Shown: positions 57,155 to 64,000 of the stretch, piece by piece | Position numbering within the stretch: position 1 is the stretch's first letter | How the letters are laid out: each line of letters starts with the position of its first letter | NCBI GenBank assembly: GCA_013127575.1 | Contig: CP053418.1 | Coordinates: 2,604,001-2,668,000, forward strand | Origin: Ramlibacter terrae | GTDB lineage: Bacteria > Pseudomonadota > Gammaproteobacteria > Burkholderiales > Burkholderiaceae_C | Length of the DNA stretch: 64,000 nucleotides | Direction: 5' to 3' | The notes under the pieces: generated by a model | What the model saw: only the letters and a program-made list of their open reading frames with translations | Databases searched by the model: none | Told to the model about the DNA's origin: nothing | Program-made: the position numbers and the translations under genes

Positions 57155-57386
57155 AGACCGCGACGCCCGAAGAGCTCAAGCGGATGGAGTCGCTGGCCTG
57201 GATCCTGATCTACGGCGGCCTGTTCGGCATCGTGCTCGGACTGGCACGCGCGCGCGCGGATGCCACCGTCGCCGGGTCCTGATGGTCGCCGGCGCGGTCG
57301 CGGCCATCGCCGGGGTCGTGCTGATCTTCGTGCGCGCGCGGCGCGTGGAAGCCGCCCGCGCGCCGGGCGCACAATCCGATGCATGA
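57151..57386 (+). CDS. Small two-helix membrane protein, unrecognised
   Basis: About 79 residues, no family recognised. Two hydrophobic helices are visible, LAWILIYGGLFGIVLGLA near residue 15 and VLMVAGAVAAIAGVVLIFV near 47, followed by a basic/Ala-rich tail. A strong AGGAGG at 57141-57146 is four bases before a TTG at 57151 that overlaps the acyl-CoA dehydrogenase stop (TTGA); ATG 57184 is the fallback start. The break near 57285 (repair gives VAWVLMVAG) hides the second helix. Confidence 0.6.
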
Positions 57387-57405
57387 AACCAAGGAGACTC
57401 TCCGC

Positions 57406-58197
57406 ATGACGCGCACGGTGCAGCAACTGTTCAACCTCGAAGGCAAGACCGCGCTGGTCACCGGCGGCTCGCGCGGCCTCGGCCTGCAGATGGCGCATGC
57501 GCTCGGCGAAGCCGGCGCGCGCGTGATGATCACGTCGCGCAAGGCCGACGACCTCGAGGAGGCGACGGCCGACCTGCAGGCCGCCGGCATCGACGCCCGC
57601 TGGATCGCGGCCGACTGCTCGCGCGAGGACGACATCCACAAGCTGGCCGACCAGACGCTGGAGCGCATGGGCGACGTGCACATCCTCGTCAACAACGCGG
57701 GCGCCGCCGGGGTGCACCCGCCGAGGACCACCCGCTGGAGGCCCGGGACAAGGTCATGAACCTCAACCTGCGGGGCTACTTCATCCTGAGCCAGCGCATC
57801 GCCAAGAACAGCATGATCCAGCGCAAGCAGGGCCGCATCGTCAACATCGCTTCGATCGCGGGCCTCGGCGGCAACCCGGAGGGCCTGCAGACCCCGGCGT
57901 ACAACACGTCCAAGGGCGCGGTCATCACCTTCACCCCAGGCGCTGGCCTGCGAATGGGGCAAGTACGGCATCACGGTCAACGCCATCTGCCCGGGCTTCT
58001 TCCCGAGCAAGATGACGCACGGCCTGCTGGCGCGCATGGGCGAGGACGCCATGGCGTCGCACGCGCCGTTGCGGCGACTGGGCGACGACGAGGACCTGAA
58101 GGGCACGACCGTGCTGCTGGCGTCGGATGCCGGCAAGCACATCACCGGCCAGTGGCTGGCCGTCGACGGCGGCGTCAGCGTCGTCACCGGGGGCTGA
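57406..58197 (+). CDS. Short-chain dehydrogenase/reductase
   Basis: NAD(P)-dependent SDR of about 264 residues. Cofactor motif VTGGSRGLGLQMA near residue 18, LVNNAG near 93, catalytic Ser in NIASIAGLGG near 147 and YNTSKGAV (Tyr, Lys) near 165. GITVNAICPGFF and GQWLAVDGGVSVV complete the fold. It is similar to 3-oxoacyl reductases and gluconate dehydrogenases; the substrate is unknown, but the context suggests a hydroxyacyl or oxoacyl intermediate. ATG 57406 sits behind AAGGAG. Breaks lie near 57722 and 57935, with a likely same-length error near 57753. Confidence 0.93.
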
Positions 58198-58198
58198 C

Positions 58199-58624
58199 GT
58201 GCCTTCACCCAAGCTGTTCGGCGTCGAGATCCCTTTCGTCGACCACCTCGGGCTGGAGCTGGTGATGATGGAAGGCGGCGCCTCCGAACTGCGCTACCTG
58301 CCGAAACCCGAGCACATGAACTCGTTCCGGGTCACGCACGGCGGCGCCGTGATGACGATGCTGGACGTGACGCTCGCCACCGCGGCGCGCAGCGTCGACA
58401 TGGAGATCGGCGTCGTCACCATCGAGATGAAGACGACCTTCATGCGGCCCTGCAAGGGGCAGCTGGTGGCCCGCGGCAAGCTGGTGCACCGCACCCGTTC
58501 GATGGCCTTCTCGGAAGGCACGATCTACGACGCCGAGGGCAACGCGTGCGCGCACGCCACCGGCACCTTCAAGTACGTGAAGCGGCAGCCGACCGGCCCG
58601 CAGAGCGCCATCTCCACCGACTGA
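58199..58624 (+). CDS. PaaI-type hotdog thioesterase
   Basis: Hotdog-fold protein of 141 residues, intact frame. The motif FRVTHGGAVMTMLDVTLATAA near residue 42 holds the HGG and Asp typical of PaaI/YdiI-like thioesterases; VTIEMKTTFMRPCKG and ARGKLVHRTRSMAFSEG follow. Members release free acids from acyl-CoA. GTG start at 58199, one base after the SDR stop. Its position within the acyl-CoA operon supports a role in trimming dead-end thioesters. Confidence 0.9.
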   Translation: MPSPKLFGVEIPFVDHLGLELVMMEGGASELRYLPKPEHMNSFRVTHGGAVMTMLDVTLATAARSVDMEIGVVTIEMKTTFMRPCKGQLVARGKLVHRTRSMAFSEGTIYDAEGNACAHATGTFKYVKRQPTGPQSAISTD

Positions 58625-58636
58625 CCCGGAGGCCCC

Positions 58637-59653
58637 ATGCCGCAAAACAAGCAGATCCACCTCGACAACCGGCCGCAAGGCGAAGCTGCCGCGAGCAACT
58701 TCAAGCTGGTGACGGCGCAGACGCCCGAGCTCAAGGACGGCGAGGTGCTCGTGCGCCACCATTTCCTCAGCCTCGACCCGTACATGCGCGGCCGCATGAA
58801 CGACGCCAAGAGCTACGCGGCGCCGCAGCCGCTGGGGCAGGTGATGCAGGGCGGCACCGTCGGTGAAGTGGCCGAGAGCCGCCACCCGAAGTTCCAGCCC
58901 GGCGACAAGGTCGTGGGCTTCGGCGGCTGGCAGGAGTACAGCGTGGTCGACGGCAACCAGCCGGGCGTGCTGCGCAGGGTGGACACGGCGCACGTGCCGC
59001 TGTCGCACTACCTCGGCGCCGTCGGCATGCCCGGCGTGACCGCCTGGTACGGGCTCGTCAGGATCATCGAGCCGAAGGAAGGCCAGACCATCGTGGTCAG
59101 CGCCGCCTCGGGCGCGGTCGGCAGCGCGCTCGGCGCGCTGGCCAAGGCGCGCGGCTGCCGCGCCGTCGGCATCGCCGGCGGACCGGACAAGTGCCGTTAC
59201 GTGACCGAGGAACTCGGGTTCGACGCCTGCATCGACTACAAGCAGCACAAGGACGCGCACTCGCTGTCCAAGGCGCTCAAGGAAGCCGCGCCGAAGGGCG
59301 TCGACGGCTACTTCGAGAACGTCGGCGGCATGGTGATGGACGCGGTGATGCTGCGCATGAACGCCTTCGGCCGCATCGCGCTGTGCGGGATGATCGCCGG
59401 TTACGACGGCCAGCCGATCCCGATGACGTACCCGCAGCTGCTGCTGACGAACCGCCTGCTGCTGCAGGGCTTCATCGTCAGCGAACACATGGACGTGTGG
59501 CCGCAGGCGCTGCAGGAACTGGGCACGCTGGTGGGCACGGGCAAGCTGCGGCCGCGCGAGTCGGTGGCCGACGGCCTCGAAGCGGCGCCGGAAGCCTTCC
59601 TCGGCATGCTGAAGGGCAGGAACTTCGGCAAGCAGCTGGTCAAGGTGTCCTGA
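58637..59653 (+). CDS. Zinc-independent MDR NADP-dependent oxidoreductase (CurA-like)
   Basis: Medium-chain reductase of 338 residues, intact frame. It lacks the structural zinc cysteines. N-terminal LDPYMRGRMNDAKSYA near residue 51, GVTAWYGLVRIIEPKEGQT near 132, nucleotide motif VSAASGAVGSALGALAKARG near 153, and ENVGGMVMDAVMLRMN near 228. This pattern is that of CurA/leukotriene-B4-dehydrogenase-like alkenal/one reductases. In this setting it probably reduces unsaturated carbonyls. GGAGG precedes the ATG. Confidence 0.94.
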   Translation: MPQNKQIHLDNRPQGEAAASNFKLVTAQTPELKDGEVLVRHHFLSLDPYMRGRMNDAKSYAAPQPLGQVMQGGTVGEVAESRHPKFQPGDKVVGFGGWQEYSVVDGNQPGVLRRVDTAHVPLSHYLGAVGMPGVTAWYGLVRIIEPKEGQTIVVSAASGAVGSALGALAKARGCRAVGIAGGPDKCRYVTEELGFDACIDYKQHKDAHSLSKALKEAAPKGVDGYFENVGGMVMDAVMLRMNAFGRIALCGMIAGYDGQPIPMTYPQLLLTNRLLLQGFIVSEHMDVWPQALQELGTLVGTGKLRPRESVADGLEAAPEAFLGMLKGRNFGKQLVKVS

Positions 59654-59668
59654 GGCCGGGGGTTGGAG

Positions 59669-61306
59669 ATGGCCGCGACGACGCACGAAGTCTTCAACCA
59701 GCCCGACCCGCTGGTCGGCTACAACCTGTTCGAAACCAACCAGGCGCTGCGTTCGGCGCTGCGCTTGCATGCGCCGCAGCTCGACACGCAGCCGCTGGCC
59801 GACCTCGGCGCGTTGCTCGGCACCGAGGAAATGCAGGCGCATGCGCGCCCGGCCAACGTCCATTCGCCGCAGCTGAAGACGCACGACCGCTTCGGCCGCC
59901 GCATCGACGAGGTGGAGTTCCACCCGAGCTACCACGCGCTGATGCAGGCGGCGGTGCAGGCCGGCCTGCACGGCACGCCGTGGGCGGGCGGCGGCCACGC
60001 CCACGTGCTGCGCGCCGCGGGCTTCATGCTCTTCACCGAGCTGGAGCCGTCCATCCTCTGCCCGATTTCCATGACCTACGCGGTCACGCCGGCGCTGCGC
60101 GGCAATGCCGCGATCCACGCGGAGTGGGGCCCCGGGCTCACGAGCCGCATCTATGACGCCGCCCTGAAGCCCGTCGGCCTCAAGTCCGGCGTGACGATGG
60201 GCATGGGCATGACGGAGAAGCAGGGCGGCTCGGACGTGCGGGCCAACACCACCCGCGCCGAGCCCGACGGAACCGACGCCTGGGGTGCGCGCTTCCGCGT
60301 CACCGGCCACAAGTGGTTCTTCTCGGCGCCGATGTGCGACGCGTTCTGGTGCTGGCGCAGACGGCGTCCGGCCTGAGCTGCCTGTTCCTGCCGCGCGTGC
60401 TGCCGGACGGCACGCGCAATGCCATCGCGATCCAGCGCCTGAAGGACAAGCTGGGCAACAAGGCCAACGCGAGCTCCGAGGTGGAGTTCCACGAGGCTAC
60501 CGCGTGGCTGGTCGGCGAAGAGGGACGCGGAGTGCCGCAGATCCTCGAGATGGGCAGCATGACCCGGCTCGACTGCGCGCTCGGCACCAGCGGATTGATG
60601 CGCCAGCCCACGGCGATCGCGCTGAACCACACGCAGCAGCGCAGCGCTTTCGGCAAGCCGCTCATCGCGCAGCCGCTGATGCGCAACGTGCTGTCCGACC
60701 TGGCGCTGGAAAGCGAAGCGGCCACGGCGCTCGCGATCCGCCCGGCCCGCGCCTTCGACGCCCGCGGCGACGCGCACGAGGCCGCGATGGCGCGCCTGCT
60801 CACGCCCGTGGCCAAGTTCTGGATCTGCAAGCGCGGCAGCCATTTCGCGCAGGAAGCGATGGAGTGCCGGGCGGCAACGGCTACGTGGAAGAGGGCGGGC
60901 AGGGCGTCGTGGCCCGCATCTACCGCGAGATGCCGCTCAACTCGATCTGGGAGGGCGCCGGCAACATCATGGCGCTCGACCTGTTGCGCGCGTTGCGCAA
61001 GGCCGATGCCGCCGCGTCGCTGGCACAGGAACTGGCGCCGGCGAAGGGAGCGCATCCGGCGCTCGACCATCTCGCCGCCAGCCTGCCGGTGCGCGTCGAG
61101 GAGATGGCCACCGAGATCGAGGCCCGCCGCCTTGCCCAGGACGTCGCACTCGCCGTCCGGGCGGCGCTGCTGTACCAGACCGCACCGCCCGCGGTGTTCG
61201 CCGCCTTCTGCGACTCGCGCCGGCCGGCAACTGGGGCCAGGCCTTCGGGACGCTCGCAGCCGGCACCGATTTCGACACGATCCTGCAGCGCGCGCTGCCG
61301 CTATGA
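59669..61306 (+). CDS. AidB-like acyl-CoA dehydrogenase
   Basis: Flavoprotein of about 546 residues resembling the AidB branch of acyl-CoA dehydrogenases: N-terminal FNQPDPLVGYNLFETNQAL, GMGMTEKQGGSDVRANTT near residue 180, VTGHKWFFSAPMCDAF near 210, and ECLGGNGYVEEGG near 403 with the catalytic-region Arg/Glu pattern. E. coli AidB belongs to the alkylation response, but many relatives act in acyl-CoA metabolism; the lipid island favours the latter, while ogt two genes on fits the former. Breaks lie near 60352, 60870 and 61230. The stop overlaps the next ATG. Confidence 0.92.
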
Positions 61307-62265
61307 CCGCCATGAACGACCTGATCCTGCACCACTACCCCAGCTCGCCCTTCTCGGAGAAGGTCCGCGTGATCCTCGGCTACAAGAAGCTGCCCCGGAA
61401 GTCGGTGCACATCCCGCCGATCATGCCCAAGCCCGACATGGTCGCGCTCACCGGCGGCTACCGCCGCACGCCCATCCTCCAGGTTGGCGCCGACATCTAC
61501 TGCGACACGGCGCTGATCTGCGACGTGCTGGAGCATGTGCGGCCGGAACCGACGCTGTACCCGCCGCACCTCAAGGGCGCCTGCCGCATCTTCGCGCAGT
61601 GGGCCGACTCGACGCTGTTCTGGGCGGCCATGGGCTACAACCTGCAGCCGAAGGGCGCGGCGCACGTGTTCGCCAAGGCGCCGCCCGAAGCGGCCAAGGC
61701 CTTCAGCGACGACCGCCGGGCGATGAGCGGCAACCTGGTGCGGCTGCGCCCCGGCGATGCCACCTCGGCCTACCGTTCGTACCTGCGCCGCATCGCCAAC
61801 ATGGCCGACGAGCACGACTTCCTGTTCGGCATGGAGCCCTGCGTGGCCGACTTCGCCGCTTACCACGGCATCTGGTACACGCGCGCCCAGGTCCCGGTGC
61901 TGGCCGACATCCTGAACGCCACGCCCTCCATCGCGGAATGGGCCGACCGCGTCGCCGCCATCGGCCACGGACCCGCGACGAAGCTGAGCTCGGCCGACGC
62001 CATCGCCTTGGCGGCGGCGGCCGAACCGCAGGCGCCCGGCGCCAACCTGCTGATCGACAGCGCGTTCCGGGACGACCACGGCATTCCGCTGGGCAGCCCG
62101 GTGACGATCACGCCGGAGACCTTCGGCTCCGAACCCACCGAAGGCGAATTGATCGCCGCGACCCGCACGCACTACAGCCTGCGCCGCACCGACCCGCGCG
62201 CAGGCGTCGTGCACGTCCATTTTCCGCGCACGGGTTACGTGCTGCGGGCCGCCCAGCCGGCCTGA
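61303..62265 (+). CDS. Glutathione S-transferase-like protein with C-terminal extension
   Basis: About 320 residues, intact frame. The N-terminal thioredoxin-like GST domain shows LILHHYPSSPFSEKVRVILG near residue 6, RRTPILQVGADIYCDTALI near 53 and an all-helical second domain (VADFAAYHGIWYTR near 184). After residue 230 comes an unusual segment of about 90 residues with alternating beta-like pattern (PVTITPETFGSEPTEGELI, VVHVHFPRTGYVLR) that ordinary GSTs lack. Start at ATG 61303 overlapping the previous stop (an ATG at 61312 is also possible). Function unknown. Confidence 0.82.
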   Translation: MTAMNDLILHHYPSSPFSEKVRVILGYKKLPRKSVHIPPIMPKPDMVALTGGYRRTPILQVGADIYCDTALICDVLEHVRPEPTLYPPHLKGACRIFAQWADSTLFWAAMGYNLQPKGAAHVFAKAPPEAAKAFSDDRRAMSGNLVRLRPGDATSAYRSYLRRIANMADEHDFLFGMEPCVADFAAYHGIWYTRAQVPVLADILNATPSIAEWADRVAAIGHGPATKLSSADAIALAAAAEPQAPGANLLIDSAFRDDHGIPLGSPVTITPETFGSEPTEGELIAATRTHYSLRRTDPRAGVVHVHFPRTGYVLRAAQPA

Positions 62266-62272
62266 CACCGCC

Positions 62273-62817
62273 ATGCGCCGCGCGCTCGGCCACTGCCTGT
62301 TCGATACCGCGCTCGGGGTGTGCGGACTGGCGTGGACCGAAGGCGCGCTGGCGGCGGTGCAGCTTCCGGAAACGACGCCCGAGGGCACGCGCACCCGCCT
62401 GTCCCGCCCGTTCGGTGAAATGCCGGAGGCCGATCCGCCGCCGTTCGCGCAGCAGGCCATCCGCCGCATCCGGGCGCTGCTCGCCGGCGAACACGACGAC
62501 CTGCTCGACCTGCCGCTGGCCCTCGACGGCGTGCCGCCGTTCCACCAGCGCGTCTACGAGGTGGCCCGCGCCATCCCGCCCGGGGAGGTGCTGACCTATG
62601 GGGAAGTGGCGCGGCGCCTCGGCGACCCCGGCGCCTCGCGGGCGGTGGGCGGGCGCTCGGCCACAACCCCTTCGCGCCCGTGGTGCCCTGTCACCGCGTG
62701 CTGGCCGCCGGCGGCCGCTCCGGCGGCTTTTCCGCCGAGGGCGGGGCCGACACCAAGCTGCGCATGCTCGAAATAGAAAAAGCCCGGTTCGGGGGCGAAC
62801 CGGGCCTGTTCGACTGA
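62273..62817 (+). CDS. ogt: Methylated-DNA--protein-cysteine methyltransferase
   Basis: Suicide repair enzyme that takes the methyl group from O6-methylguanine; about 182 residues. The N-terminal domain is GHCLFDTALGVCGLAWTE. The C-terminal domain has FHQRVYEVARAIPPGEVLTYGE near residue 85, the helix-turn-helix GASRAVGQALGHNPFAPVV once the break near 62655 is repaired, and the active cysteine in VPCHRVLAAGG near 138. The last codons (ARFGGEPGLFD) coincide with the terminator of the convergent gene. It starts 7 bases after the GST-like gene. Confidence 0.94.
62776..62805 (-). terminator. Rho-independent terminator of the LapA-like gene, inside ogt
   Basis: Perfect ten-base stem GCCCGGTTCG/CGAACCGGGC with a four-base loop; on the minus strand it is followed by five T. 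It is placed 26 bases past the stop of the minus-strand gene and lies entirely within the 3' coding end of ogt. Confidence 0.88.
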
Positions 62818-62830
62818 AGCCTGCGCGGCG

Positions 62831-63526
62831 TCAGAACCAGCGGCGCCAGCCCGATTCGACCGGACGGTCCGTGGCCGTGGCGCGATCCTGCTGGCGCTCG
62901 ACCAGTTCATGCTCGGCGCGGGCGCGGTCCTGGCGCTCCTGCACTTCACGCAGCTGCGCGTCCTGCGCCGCCTCGTGGCGCGCGGCGGTCGCCTGCACGT
63001 GGCCGGCGCTCATGGTGGCGGGCGTCGCCGACGCGGGGCCGTAGCCCGGGACGCGCTCGAAGCGGGTTTCCGGCGGTGCTCCATCTCGGAGATGCGCGCG
63101 GCCAAGGTGCGGTTGATCTGTTCGAGCTGCGCGCGCAGCTCGCGCTGGCCTTCCAGCATCTGCTTGTTGTACTCGGTGCCGGCGATGTTGTCGCGGTCGC
63201 GCAGCTCACGCAGCTGCGTGTCCAGTGCTGGCGCAGGTCGGTGAAGCGGGACGCTTCGGCCTTGTCGGCCAGGGCGCGCTGCGCTTCCAGCGTCTTGTGG
63301 TGCTCGCGCGACTCCATCAGCGATTGCGTCCGGATCGTGCCGGCGGACAGCACGAACGCGATGGTGGCCAGCGCCAGCAGGCCGAGCAGGATCGCGCCGA
63401 GCGGCGCATCGGCCACGAACAGGCCGAACAGCAGCGGGGTGGGGCGGACGAACTCGCTCCAGTTGAGGGCGGCGAACGCGGCCACCAGCAGGATGGCGAC
63501 GACGAGCAGGATGGCACGGGAACGCA
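62831..63526 (-). CDS. LapA-domain-like membrane protein with coiled coil
   Basis: About 232 residues. Two N-terminal helices (ILLVVAILLVAAFAALNW and GAILLGLLALATIAFVLSAG) with FVRPTPLLFGLFVADAPLG between them match the LapA/DUF1049 pattern. A long charged coiled coil rich in E, R, Q and D spans about residues 65-230 (LRELRDRDNIAG, LEGQRELRAQLEQINR). Function unknown; LapA proteins work in envelope assembly. Start 63526 behind AAGGAGAC. Breaks lie near 63230 and 63075. Confidence 0.78.
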
Positions 63527-63653
63527 TCGGGGTCTCCTTGAAGTTAGAACCATTCTCTGCAGTTGAGGCGCTCGCGCTGTCAGCGGAGGGCTCGTTTCCC
63601 TGTGCGAGGGGTGTGGCAAACTCGCGCGCTTCCGACCTCACCGCAGTACCCGC

Positions 63654-64000
63654 ATGCAGAAAATCCTGAGGCAGATCGCCTCCGAACTCCGTGTCCGGGA
63701 AGCCCAGGTCCGCACCGCCGTCGAGCTGCTGGACGGCGGCGCCAGCGTCCCGTTCATCGCCCGCTACCGCAAGGAAGCCACCGGCGGCCTGGACGACGTC
63801 CACCTGCGCGAGCTCGAGGCCCGGCTGGGCTACCTGCGCGAGCTCGAAGACCGCCGCGAGGCCGTGCTCAAGAGCATCGAGGAGCAGGGCAAGCTGACGC
63901 CGGCGCTGCGCGCGGCGATCGAAGCCGCTCCGACCAAACAGGAGCTCGAAGACCTCTACATGCCGTACAAGCCGCGCCGCCGCACCAAGGGGCAGATCGC
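63654..64000 (+). CDS. tex: Tex RNA-binding transcription accessory protein (5' part)
   Basis: The first 115 residues of a Tex/YqgF-S1 protein; the gene continues past the window. N-terminal features are diagnostic: [44 protein letters not shown] near residue 27, and [19 protein letters not shown] near 95. Tex is a conserved nucleic-acid-binding protein of about 780 residues affecting transcription. No break is seen in this part. It is divergent from the LapA-like gene across 127 bases. Confidence 0.94.
   Translation, partial: MQKILRQIASELRVREAQVRTAVELLDGGASVPFIARYRKEATGGLDDVHLRELEARLGYLRELEDRREAVLKSIEEQGKLTPALRAAIEAAPTKQELEDLYMPYKPRRRTKGQI

Noticed and set aside
58205..60310. A 701-codon minus-strand open frame rich in His, Arg and Ala
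   Set aside because: It lies antisense to the thioesterase, MDR reductase and AidB-like genes, all with recognisable motifs; it has no fold signal of its own.
59669..62817. An adaptive alkylation-response operon (AidB plus Ogt)
   Set aside because: Suggestive pairing, but a GST-like gene lies between them, no Ada regulator is present, and the AidB-like gene runs on directly from acyl-CoA genes.

Overview
The window is high-GC bacterial DNA. It looks like chromosome from a betaproteobacterium of the Burkholderiales, probably Comamonadaceae. The reasons are the Bug/TctC-type periplasmic binding proteins, a PilU gene inside a dap operon, a LivKHMGF cassette next to beta-oxidation genes, and the overall gene content. 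This placement is inference from gene families; no rRNA is present. I saw no tRNA, rRNA, CRISPR array, insertion sequence or prophage. No stretch longer than about 300 bases lacks a gene.

The dominant feature is technical. Most genes are split by one- or two-base indels although their products are plainly intact and conserved. Comparing the frames by hand, about 100 breaks are repaired by restoring a CCTGG or CCAGG pentamer (CCWGG, the Dcm motif). About twenty others are homopolymer slips or unexplained. The simplest reading is methylation-linked base-calling error in a long-read assembly of a CCWGG-methylated genome, not gene decay. CDS coordinates below run from the real start to the real stop across these breaks, and lengths are approximate.

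Layout. 1-10.3 kb: minus-strand ABC-F ATPase, a trans-sulfuration enzyme, prmB-dapE-pilU-dapD-dapC (lysine/peptidoglycan precursors plus a pilus motor), a lipoprotein, a DUF72 protein and an MHYT sensor. 10.5-17.1 kb: smc-zipA-ligA (chromosome organisation, division, replication). 17.1-25.5 kb: orphan binding proteins, a di-heme peroxidase, peptide deformylase, glnD and map. 25.6-31 kb: purL, a chorismate-mutase-like gene and a Bug protein, coupled by stop/start overlaps. 31-38.7 kb: an amino-acid-type binding protein, a metallo-hydrolase, a DUF1624 membrane protein, a large catalase, a hemerythrin-like protein, a PpiC-type foldase, BolA, YciB and MsrB.

38.8-43.3 kb holds the most interesting block. 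A promoter with an inverted repeat between its -35 and -10 boxes precedes a GNAT/autoinducer-synthase-like acyltransferase. This overlaps a six-TM hybrid histidine kinase (kinase-REC-REC-Hpt), which is followed by a REC-kinase protein. It looks like a self-contained signal synthase-sensor-regulator system, similar in build to the CqsS/LqsS class.

43.4-62.3 kb is a long lipid-catabolism island: acyl-CoA ligase, LivKHMGF transporter, a fused enoyl-CoA hydratase/3-hydroxyacyl-CoA dehydrogenase, a PM20D1-like M20 amidohydrolase, thiolase, two acyl-CoA dehydrogenases, SDR, thioesterase, MDR reductase and a GST-like protein. A perfect palindrome before the hydratase gene is a candidate TetR-type operator. 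The window ends with ogt, a LapA-like membrane/coiled-coil protein and the start of tex. Three copies of one inverted-repeat element and one copy of another hairpin repeat lie in the gaps between genes.
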